A stretch of 64,000 nt of DNA from positions 62,001 through 126,000 of the forward strand of contig NZ_PPXD01000005.1 of assembly GCF_002909375.1 (NCBI RefSeq). The letters are read 5' to 3'. Shown piece after piece: positions 31,089 through 38,702 of the stretch. This DNA comes from Cryobacterium zongtaii (lineage in GTDB: Bacteria > Actinomycetota > Actinomycetes > Actinomycetales > Microbacteriaceae). Numbering within the stretch: the first letter of the stretch is position 1; the number at the start of each line of letters is the position of its first letter. A model generated the notes under the pieces. The model had not been told where the DNA came from and searched no databases. It saw nothing but the letters and a program-made list of their open reading frames with translations. Made by a program: the position numbers and the translations under genes.

Positions 31089-32666
31089 ATGGACCCCGTC
31101 AGCACTATTGTCTGGATCGTCGTGTTCGTCCTGGTCACCGTCACGGTGACCGGCTTCTCCCGGCGGATCGGCTGGTCGGCGCCGTTCGTCCTGGTGGTCG
31201 TCGGCGCGGCCGCGTCGTTCCTGCCGTCGGTGCCACGCATCGAGCTCGAGCCTGAGTTGGTGCTCTACGGGCTGCTGCCCCCGCTGCTGTTCGCGGCGGC
31301 CATCCGCACGTCGATCGTGGACGTGCGGGCCCGGCGGGACGGCATCCTGCTGCTGTCGGTGGGCCTGGTGGCCTTCACCGTCGTGACGGTGGGGTTGACC
31401 GCGTGGCTGGTGGTGCCGGCGATTTCGCTCGCTGCCGCGTTCGCGTTCGGCGCTGTCGTGGCACCGACGGATGCCGTGGCGATCACGGCCATCGCCGGGC
31501 GGCTGGGCCTGCCGCGGCGGGTGGTCACGGTGCTCGAGGGTGAGAGCCTGCTCAACGACGCGACCGCGCTGGTGGCCCTCAACGCGGCGATCGCGGCCAT
31601 CCTGAGCACGGTGAGCCCGCTCTCGGTGACCGGCGACTTCGTCGTCGCTGTCGTCGGCGGTGTGGGCGTCGGGCTCGCCGTCGGGTACGTGCTGGCCGTG
31701 ATCCGTCGGCAGTTGCACGCGCCGGTGCTGGACACCAGCCTGTCGCTGGTGACGCCGTACCTGGCGTTCATCCTCGGCGAGCTGGTGCACGGTTCTGGGG
31801 TACTGGCGGTGGTGATCGCAGGCCTGTTCCTGGGCTACCGCGCGCCGGTGATCCAGTCGGCGGAGGCCCGCATCGCCGAGTCGATCAACTGGCGCACCAT
31901 CCAGTTCCTGCTGGAGAACGCCGTGTTCCTGTTCATCGGCCTCAACCTGGCGTCGATTCTTGAGGGGGTGCGGCTCACCGGCACGGGGTTCTGGACCATG
32001 GTGTGGATCGCTCTGGTGATCCTCGCCGCCTTGCTCGTGTCGCGTTTCGTGTGGATGGCCATCACCACGTCGATCTATCGGTACGGACCGCGGCGGTTGC
32101 GGGAGCGCGGCTGGAGCTGGCGCACCGGGGTGGCCGTGTCGTTCGCGGGGATGCGCGGGGTGGTCACTCTCGCGGCGGTCTTCCTACTCCCCCCGGAGAC
32201 ACCCCAGCGCGAACTTCTGCAGCTGCTGGCCTTCGTGGTGGTGGTCGGCACCCTCCTGCAGGGGCTGGCGCTGCCGTGGATCATCCGCCGGTTGCGCCTG
32301 CCGCCGCCGGACCGGACCCAGGAGCGGATCGAGGCGCAGATGCTCCTGGCCGAGGCGCAGACCGCCGGGCTGGCCCGGCTCGACACCGAGGTGACCGACG
32401 CCGACGAGGACCGGGTGATCGGCCGGTTGCGCACCAACGCCGTGTTCCTCGCGGATGCGCTCGACAACCCGGCTCCGGATGAGGCGGAGCCGCTGCCGGC
32501 CGCGTACAACCGGCTGCGGCGGGCCATGATCGAGGCCGAGCGGGAGGCCGTGCTGGCCGCCCGGGCGGACGGCCGCTACCAGGAGCCGGCCATCCGCTCT
32601 GCGTTGGCCTTCATCGATGTGGAGGAGTCAGCGCTCAAAGCCGGGTCGCCCAAGCACCAGGAATGA
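31089..32666 (+). CDS. Cation:proton antiporter, CPA1 (NhaP-like) family
   Basis: A 525-residue membrane protein with about 12 hydrophobic segments and a ~130-residue cytosolic C-terminal tail. CPA1 landmarks are AFAFGAVVAPTDAVAITAIA (transport-site Asp), LEGESLLNDATALVALNAA and FAGMRGVVTLAAVFLLPP. It exchanges Na+ or K+ for H+ across the membrane for pH and salt homeostasis. There is no Shine-Dalgarno sequence; CATAAT at 31076-31081 ends eight bases before the ATG, so the message may be leaderless. It is convergent with the AI-2E family gene. Confidence 0.93.
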   Translation: MDPVSTIVWIVVFVLVTVTVTGFSRRIGWSAPFVLVVVGAAASFLPSVPRIELEPELVLYGLLPPLLFAAAIRTSIVDVRARRDGILLLSVGLVAFTVVTVGLTAWLVVPAISLAAAFAFGAVVAPTDAVAITAIAGRLGLPRRVVTVLEGESLLNDATALVALNAAIAAILSTVSPLSVTGDFVVAVVGGVGVGLAVGYVLAVIRRQLHAPVLDTSLSLVTPYLAFILGELVHGSGVLAVVIAGLFLGYRAPVIQSAEARIAESINWRTIQFLLENAVFLFIGLNLASILEGVRLTGTGFWTMVWIALVILAALLVSRFVWMAITTSIYRYGPRRLRERGWSWRTGVAVSFAGMRGVVTLAAVFLLPPETPQRELLQLLAFVVVVGTLLQGLALPWIIRRLRLPPPDRTQERIEAQMLLAEAQTAGLARLDTEVTDADEDRVIGRLRTNAVFLADALDNPAPDEAEPLPAAYNRLRRAMIEAEREAVLAARADGRYQEPAIRSALAFIDVEESALKAGSPKHQE

Positions 32667-32721
32667 GGTGGCGGCGCGCGGAGCACCATCGTGCTCGCGG
32701 CCAAACGGCCCGGGCGAGCGG

Positions 32722-33846
32722 CTAGGCCAGCTTGGCCTGCCCGGTGAGCGCCGGCGGCTCGTTCCAGGTCTTGACGATGGCCCAGCCGACGGCGGCGATG
32801 GGCACGGCGAGGACGGCACCGATGATGCCGGCCACGATGGTGCCGGCGGTCAGGGCGACGAGGATCACCAGCGGGTGCAGCTTGAGGGACTGTGCCATCA
32901 CCACGGGCTGCAGGAAGTTGCCCTCGAGCTGGTTGACGACGATCACGATGCCCACCACGATCAACGCGATGACCCAGTCGGTGGCAACGAGCGCCACGAG
33001 AGCGGCCAGGATACCGGCCACTGTCGCACCGATCAGCGGGATGAAGGCCGTGAGGAACACGATGACCGCCAGCGGCAGTGCCAACGGCACCCCGAGCACG
33101 GCGAGGCCGATGCCGATTGCGGCGGCATCGACGAAGGCGATGATCGCCGTGCCGCGCACGTACCCGCCGAGCACCCGCACCGAGGTGGTGCCGATGCGGC
33201 GACCGCGCTGCAGGCGCTCGCCGCGGAACGGGCGCAGGAAGAACTTCCAGATGACGTCGCCGTCCTTGAGGAAGAAGAACAGGATCACGACGACGAGCAC
33301 GGCGCCGGTGATGATCTCGGTCGCCACAGACACCCCGGCGAGGGCCCCGGAGCCGAACTGGCTGCTGGTGAGGAAGTCGATGCCCTGGTCGCGGAAGTCC
33401 TCGAGCTGGGCGGAGTCGAGGGCCAACGGCCCCTCGGTGAGGTAGGTGAACAGCTGGTCGATGCCGTCAGAGGCGCTCGTCACCAGCTCGCTCCACTGGT
33501 TCTCGACGGCGACGACGATCAGGGTCACGATTCCGCCGAACACGACGATGGCGGTCAGCAGGGTGACCCAGGTGGCCAGGATCGGCGACAACCCCCGGCG
33601 GCGCAGCCATCCGATGACCGGGCTCAGAGCGGATGCCAGGATGATCGCGATAAGCAGCGGGATCACCACGAGCTTCACCTGCACGAGGATGAAGATCACC
33701 ACGGCGACGAGCGCCAGAGCGAGCAGGATCTGCCCGCTGCGGAGGCCCAGCCAGCCCAGCTTGTCGGTCAGCAAGGTGCGCAACGTCGTCGGACCGTCGG
33801 TTCGGGGCTCGGCCCTGCGGGCGCCGGTGTTGTCGGGAATTCGCAT
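32722..33846 (-). CDS. AI-2E family transporter (PerM/TqsA-like)
   Basis: A 374-residue integral membrane protein of the AI-2E exporter-like family, with about eight hydrophobic segments. Conserved features are the N-terminal helix pair (LALALVAVVIFILVQVKLVV, IPLLIAIILASALSPVIGWL), the soluble mid-section, and the re-entrant AFIPLIGATVAGILAALVA, followed by NQLEGNFLQPVVMAQSLKLH, the most characteristic block. Substrates in the family range from autoinducer-2 to lipids or unknown; none can be assigned here. It is transcribed toward the antiporter. 278 bases without a gene separate it from the divergent fdhA and probably hold both promoters. Confidence 0.92.
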   Translation of the reverse strand: MRIPDNTGARRAEPRTDGPTTLRTLLTDKLGWLGLRSGQILLALALVAVVIFILVQVKLVVIPLLIAIILASALSPVIGWLRRRGLSPILATWVTLLTAIVVFGGIVTLIVVAVENQWSELVTSASDGIDQLFTYLTEGPLALDSAQLEDFRDQGIDFLTSSQFGSGALAGVSVATEIITGAVLVVVILFFFLKDGDVIWKFFLRPFRGERLQRGRRIGTTSVRVLGGYVRGTAIIAFVDAAAIGIGLAVLGVPLALPLAVIVFLTAFIPLIGATVAGILAALVALVATDWVIALIVVGIVIVVNQLEGNFLQPVVMAQSLKLHPLVILVALTAGTIVAGIIGAVLAVPIAAVGWAIVKTWNEPPALTGQAKLA

Positions 33847-34124
33847 GTGACCACCCTAAACAAGGTTCCCCGACATAGCCCGGTAAAACGCGCGAGTTTG
33901 TGCACAGCCTCAGGCGGATTTTGGGATTCGACACCCACACGATACACACGTTTTGCTCCACCGACACCCTTGAAATTCCCAGTGTGGTGGAGTGCCATGG
34001 AGGGTGTTCCGGCGCCCTGTGTTGCTGAGAGCGAACCACCGAGGAACACCACTGAGGATGCCGCGCCACAAGCGCGAACCGACCGGTTCAGGTGTCACGA
34101 CAGGTATCAAGGAGGATACAAATA

Positions 34125-35342
34125 ATGGCAGGAAACAGAGCAGTTGCTTACGAAGGTCCGGGCAAGGTCGACGTTATCGACATCGACTACCCCACCTTCG
34201 AGCTGAAGGACGGACCCGGCGTCAACCCGGCGAACATCGGCCGCCAGGTTCAGCACGGTGTCATCCTGAGAACCATCACCACCAACATCTGTGGCTCCGA
34301 CCAGCACATGGTGCGCGGACGCACCACGGCTCCGATGGGTCTGGTCCTCGGCCACGAGATCACGGGCGAGGTAGTCGAAGTCGGCCGGGACGTCGAGTTC
34401 ATCAAGGTCGGCGACATCGTGTCGGTCCCGTTCAATATCTCCTGCGGTCGCTGTCGCAACTGCAAGGAACGCAAGACCGGTGTCTGCCTGAACGTGAACC
34501 CGGACCGTCCGGGTAGTGCGTACGGGTATGTCGACATGGGTGGCTGGGTCGGCGGGCAGTCGCAGTACGTGCTGGTCCCGTACGCGGACTGGAACCTGTT
34601 GAAGTTCCCCGACCGGGAGCAGGCGCTGGAGAAGATCCTCGACCTCACCATGCTGTCGGACATCTTCCCGACCGGGTTCCACGGTGCCTTCACCGCCGGC
34701 ATCGGCGTGGGCTCAACGGCCTACATCGCCGGCGCTGGACCGGTAGGACTCGCCGCGGCAGTCTCGGCGCAGCTGCTGGGTGCCGCCGTGGTGATCGTGG
34801 GTGACCTCAACCCCGAGCGCCTCGCACAGGCCCGCAGCTTCGGCTGTGAGACCGTTGACCTCACCAAGGGTGAGCCGCAGGATCAGATCGAACAGATCCT
34901 GGGGGTGCCGGAGGTGGATGCGGCAGTCGACGCCGTCGGATTCGAAGCACACGGACACGGCAAGGATGCCGGAACTGAGAAGCCGGCAACCGTGCTGAAC
35001 TCGCTGATGAGCATCACTGCGGCCGGCGGTGCGCTCGGTATTCCGGGGCTTTACGTCACGGGCGACCCGGGAGCTGCGACGGAAGCAGCCAAGGTGGGTT
35101 CGTTGTCGCTGAGCCTGGGTACCGGCTGGGCCAAGTCGCTGTCGTTCACCACCGGGCAGTGCCCGGTGATGAAGTACAACCGGCAGCTGATGATGGCGAT
35201 CCTGCACGACCGCGTTCAGATCGCCAAGGCCGTGCACGCACAGCCGATCAGCCTCGAGGATGCCCCGCGCGGGTATGCCGAGTTCGATGCGGGTGCGGCG
35301 ACGAAGTACGTGCTCAACCCGAACGGCTATCTCAAGGACTGA
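34125..35342 (+). CDS. fdhA: Formaldehyde dehydrogenase, glutathione-independent
   Basis: A 405-residue zinc alcohol dehydrogenase-family enzyme of the glutathione-independent formaldehyde dismutase/dehydrogenase type. The catalytic zinc region is NICGSDQHMVRGRTTAPMG with GHEITGEVVE. The structural zinc loop has four cysteines (CGRCRNCKERKTGVC). NAD binding is at YIAGAGPVGLAAAVSAQLLG. It oxidises formaldehyde to formate. A perfect AAGGAGG lies before the ATG, suggesting high expression. In this neighbourhood the formate could be handled by the FdhF/YdeP-type molybdoenzyme at 38.7-41.1 kb. Not using glutathione fits an actinobacterium. Confidence 0.94.
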   Translation: MAGNRAVAYEGPGKVDVIDIDYPTFELKDGPGVNPANIGRQVQHGVILRTITTNICGSDQHMVRGRTTAPMGLVLGHEITGEVVEVGRDVEFIKVGDIVSVPFNISCGRCRNCKERKTGVCLNVNPDRPGSAYGYVDMGGWVGGQSQYVLVPYADWNLLKFPDREQALEKILDLTMLSDIFPTGFHGAFTAGIGVGSTAYIAGAGPVGLAAAVSAQLLGAAVVIVGDLNPERLAQARSFGCETVDLTKGEPQDQIEQILGVPEVDAAVDAVGFEAHGHGKDAGTEKPATVLNSLMSITAAGGALGIPGLYVTGDPGAATEAAKVGSLSLSLGTGWAKSLSFTTGQCPVMKYNRQLMMAILHDRVQIAKAVHAQPISLEDAPRGYAEFDAGAATKYVLNPNGYLKD

Positions 35343-35479
35343 GATCTCAGACCTGACTGGCCTGTAGGCAGCATCCGGGATCGGGCCGCAGCACGCGACC
35401 CGGTCCCGGTGTGTTGAGCCAAGCGCGGGTAGCCTGATCGGGTCGCGTACCTGCGGCTCCGAGCGCAAGGACCGCCCCG

Positions 35480-36196
35480 ATGCCCCGCCATGACACCCCC
35501 ACCACGCCCTCCGAGGCTGAGCGGACGGACGGCTCCGGCCTGGGTTGGGACGCGATCATCGTCGCCGGCGGCAGGGCCAGGCGGCTGGGCGGCATCGACA
35601 AGACCGCCCTGGTCTGGCGAGGCCGCAGCCTGCTCGACGGAGTGTTGGCCGCGACCACCGGCTGTCGGCGCACCTGCGTGGTCGGATCAGACGCTGACCT
35701 CCCCGCCGATGTGCTGCGCGCCGTCGAGCAGCCGCGCTGGGGCGGTCCGGCCGCCGCGATGGTGGCAGGCCTCGAGGCGCTGGCCCGCGACTCCGGCGGC
35801 GCCTCCGCGGGCACCGGTTTTGCGGAGTGGATTGTGGTGCTCGCCGGCGACCTCGTGCACGCTGACGACGCCGTGCCGTACCTGCTGGCCGAACTCGACA
35901 GGCTCTTGACCGCCCCGCCGGCCCACGCCGCGCAGACCGACGCCGTGGCGCACCGATCCATCGACGGCCTGATCAGCGTCGATGTCGGCGGCCGGCGCCA
36001 ACCGCTGCTCGCCGTCTACCGGCGTGCGGCCCTGGCCTCCTCCGCGCTGCTGCGTCCGGCCGACAACCTCTCGGTGATGGGCCTGATCGGCCCACTCAAC
36101 CTGGTGGAACTGCGCCTTCCCGACGCCCTGTCCGACGACGTCGACACCCCGGCCGACGCAGCCAGGCTCGGCATCGTCCTTCCTGATACTGGCTAG
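35480..36196 (+). CDS. mobA: MobA-like molybdopterin nucleotidyltransferase
   Basis: A 238-residue GT-A fold NTP transferase of the MobA type, which attaches a nucleotide to molybdopterin to form the dinucleotide cofactor (MGD). The nucleotide-binding start is IIVAGGRARRLGGIDKTALV (GGxxxRxGxDK pattern). The metal-binding block WIVVLAGDLVHADD replaces the usual 'CDMP', and DTPADAARLG closes it. The first 23 residues are a variable tail. The next gene is moeA, and Mo enzymes follow, supporting a cofactor role. AAGGA precedes the ATG. Confidence 0.88.
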   Translation: MPRHDTPTTPSEAERTDGSGLGWDAIIVAGGRARRLGGIDKTALVWRGRSLLDGVLAATTGCRRTCVVGSDADLPADVLRAVEQPRWGGPAAAMVAGLEALARDSGGASAGTGFAEWIVVLAGDLVHADDAVPYLLAELDRLLTAPPAHAAQTDAVAHRSIDGLISVDVGGRRQPLLAVYRRAALASSALLRPADNLSVMGLIGPLNLVELRLPDALSDDVDTPADAARLGIVLPDTG

Positions 36197-36323
36197 CCTT
36201 GACTCAGGCGACACTGTCGTCGACCATCCTCGAGGAGCCCGTCATGCCCATGATCAACACCGGCCGATCGGTCCGACTCGGTTCACGCGACACCGAAAAC
36301 CTGGCCCGCGGCGTGGTCCTCTG

Positions 36324-37517
36324 ATGGAGTGGCTGGAGGCTAGGGCCGCCGTGCACAGGGCCGGCGCGGAGATGCCCCGCGCCACCGAGATGGTGGCGCT
36401 CCCGGACGCCGTCGGGCGCACCCTTGCCGGCGCGGTGCACTCGCTGACCGCCCTGCCGAGCTTCGCGTCCTCGGCCATGGACGGCTGGGCCGTCAGCGGC
36501 GACGAACCGTGGATTCTGGGCGAACCGATCCTGGCGGGTGACCCTCCGCCGACGACGGTCCTCGCGGCCGGGACCGCGCGGCCCATCGCCACCGGCGCCT
36601 GCGTGCCCGCCGGCACCCACGGCATCCTGCGCACGGAAAACGGTGAGCTGGTGCCGGGGTCTGCGGCCGGCACCGTGCCCACGCTCATCCGCTCGGCGCA
36701 CACCGGTGCACACGAGCCGGCACGGGGCGAGCATGTGCGCGCCCGCGGCGAGGAATGCGGACTCGACGAACGGATGCTCGAGCCCGGCTGCCTGCTCACG
36801 GTTCCCAGGGTCGCTCTCGCTGCGGTGACGGGCCACGACACCCTCACCGTGACCACAGAGCCGACCGTGGAGCTGCTGCTGCTCGGCACCGAGGTGATCG
36901 AGTCCGGCATCCCCGGTCCCGGGCAGGTGCGAGACGCGTACTCCCCGGAGTTTCCGGCCCTGCTCAGCGGACTGGGTGTGCGGCTGAGTGCACTGCGGCG
37001 GCTGCCCGACGACCTCGACCTGACCATCGACGCCATCCGGTCGAGCACCGCGGCACTGGTGATCAGCACCGGAGGCAGCGCCCGCGGCCCGGCCGACCAC
37101 CTGCGCGCGGCACTCAGCGCACTCGGGGCCACAGTGCTCATCGACGGCGTGCGGATGCGCCCCGGCCACCCCGTGATGCTCGCCCGCCTCGCCGACGGCC
37201 GCCTGATGCTCTGCCTGCCCGGCAATCCGCTGGCCGCGATGCTCGTGCTGGCCAGCCTGGGCGTACCGCTGATCGACGGGATGCTCGGCCGCCCGCTGGT
37301 GCCGCTGGGCCGAGTGACCCTCGCGCACGACATCGCCAACCTCAGCGGGTCGACCCGGCTGGTGGCGTACCGGCTCACGGACGACGGCGCGGTGCCGACG
37401 GCGCGTCAGGGTTCCGGCATGTTGCGCGGACTCGCTGAGGCCGACGGTGTGGCCGTGGTGCCGGCCGGCGGTGCGTGCTCCCCCGAGCCCGTCGCCACGA
37501 TTCCGCTGCCCTGGTAG
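36324..37517 (+). CDS. moeA: Molybdopterin molybdotransferase MoeA
   Basis: A 397-residue MoeA, which inserts molybdate into adenylated molybdopterin. The N-terminal region has VGRTLAGAVHSLTALPSFAS and SSAMDGWAV (conserved 'DG(Y/W)A'). The central MPT-binding domain contains LLLGTEVIESG and LVISTGGSARGPADHLRAAL, and CLPGNPLAAMLVLASLG follows. Domain IV closes the protein (VAYRLTDDGAVPTARQGSG). It lies 127 bases after mobA on the same strand and shows no strong ribosome site, so the exact start is less sure than the family. It serves the nitrate reductase and FdhF-type enzymes encoded nearby. Confidence 0.94.
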   Translation: MEWLEARAAVHRAGAEMPRATEMVALPDAVGRTLAGAVHSLTALPSFASSAMDGWAVSGDEPWILGEPILAGDPPPTTVLAAGTARPIATGACVPAGTHGILRTENGELVPGSAAGTVPTLIRSAHTGAHEPARGEHVRARGEECGLDERMLEPGCLLTVPRVALAAVTGHDTLTVTTEPTVELLLLGTEVIESGIPGPGQVRDAYSPEFPALLSGLGVRLSALRRLPDDLDLTIDAIRSSTAALVISTGGSARGPADHLRAALSALGATVLIDGVRMRPGHPVMLARLADGRLMLCLPGNPLAAMLVLASLGVPLIDGMLGRPLVPLGRVTLAHDIANLSGSTRLVAYRLTDDGAVPTARQGSGMLRGLAEADGVAVVPAGGACSPEPVATIPLPW

Positions 37518-37646
37518 CCGGAGTGCTGACCCTGTCGGTGACCGGGTCGGAGTGCTAAACCGGAAGGGATCGACAGATATGGAGGCCGTGGGTCCGCTGC
37601 GTGAACTTCGGATGCCCTGTCGACAGATTCGGGAGAGAAGTCAGAC

Positions 37647-38249
37647 ATGGCGACCTACACAATCGGCTACTTCGTTGGCAGCCTGAGCAGCACGTCCATC
37701 AACCGCACCCTGTCCACGGCGCTGATCGCTCTCGCCCCTGAGGAGCTTGAATTCACCGAGATCACGATCGGGAACCTGCCCCTGTACAACCCGGACTTCG
37801 ACGCGGACTTCCCGCCGGCCGGCCGGACCCTCAAGGCGGCCATCGACTCGTCGGACGGGATCCTCTTCGTCTCCCCGGAATACAATCGCTCGATCCCCGG
37901 CGCTCTGAAGAACGCGATCGACTGGGGGTCCAGGCCGTGGGGCACCAATTCCTTCGCACGCAAGCCCACCGGCATCATCGGCGCGTCCCCTGGCGGCATC
38001 GGAACCGCGGTCATGCAGTCGTCGATGCGGAGCGTCTTGAGCTTCCTCGATGCGCCTCAGCTGAATTCGCCCGAGGCTTACATCAGCTTCGACGCTGCCG
38101 TCTATGGTCCCAACGGCGAGGTCACCGACGAGTCCACCCGGTCATTCCTTCGGCACTATATGGAGGAGTATTCGGCTTTTGTGCAACGGGTGCTCACCGC
38201 GAACGCGCCTGGACACATCGGTGACGAGGACCCGAACTCCAGAAAATGA
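37647..38249 (+). CDS. NADPH-dependent FMN reductase family protein
   Basis: A 200-residue flavodoxin-like NAD(P)H:FMN/quinone reductase (YieF/ChrR-like group). The FMN phosphate loop is YFVGSLSSTSINRTLS, the flavin-contact block is ILFVSPEYNRSIPGALKNAI (signature SPEYN), and GIIGASPGGIGTAVMQ follows. Members reduce quinones, chromate or free flavin and protect from oxidative stress. GGGAGAGAAG lies before the ATG. It stands between moeA and a DUF6457 gene on the same strand, but no direct functional tie to molybdenum enzymes is shown by the sequence. Confidence 0.92.
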   Translation: MATYTIGYFVGSLSSTSINRTLSTALIALAPEELEFTEITIGNLPLYNPDFDADFPPAGRTLKAAIDSSDGILFVSPEYNRSIPGALKNAIDWGSRPWGTNSFARKPTGIIGASPGGIGTAVMQSSMRSVLSFLDAPQLNSPEAYISFDAAVYGPNGEVTDESTRSFLRHYMEEYSAFVQRVLTANAPGHIGDEDPNSRK

Positions 38250-38351
38250 CGCAGACGGTCCCGGGGGCAGCCCGATCGATTGCCGCGCCGCCGCTGAGGT
38301 GCTATTCCTGAAGCGCACGTTCCGTGCCGTACCCGGCCAGAAGGAGACCAC

Positions 38352-38666
38352 ATGAATGCCCCCGAAAACGACACCGGCCGGCTGGACGACCTGAGTCAGC
38401 GGCTGACCCAGGCACTGCAGATTCTGGACCTGAAAGTCGACTACCCGCTGCTACTCGACCTGGCCGCCGAGACCACCCGCGCCGTAGGCCCTGCCGGCGG
38501 ACCGATCAGCACCTTCCTGGTGGGATACGCGGCCGGCATGACGAGCACCTCGAGCAAACAGGCCACCACCGACGCCGTCGAGCGCGCCGTTGGAGTAGCC
38601 AGGCAGGCCACCCGGAAGAGCGGTGACGGCGGCATCGACGACGGGTGGGCGAACACCGCCCAGTAG
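38352..38666 (+). CDS. DUF6457-type small protein
   Basis: A 104-residue soluble protein, mostly helical, with the conserved core LDLAAETTRAVGPAGGPISTFLVGYAAG. From memory this matches DUF6457, a domain that in actinobacteria is found beside or fused to MobA-like proteins and near formate-dehydrogenase-type molybdoenzymes. Here it lies between the Mo-cofactor genes and the convergent FdhF/YdeP-type gene, which supports a role in Mo-enzyme maturation (inference). AGAAGGAGA precedes the ATG. The exact function is unknown. Confidence 0.78.
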   Translation: MNAPENDTGRLDDLSQRLTQALQILDLKVDYPLLLDLAAETTRAVGPAGGPISTFLVGYAAGMTSTSSKQATTDAVERAVGVARQATRKSGDGGIDDGWANTAQ

Positions 38667-38702
38667 CCGTCAGTCCAGAGCCGTCACCACAGGCGTCCGC
38701 CC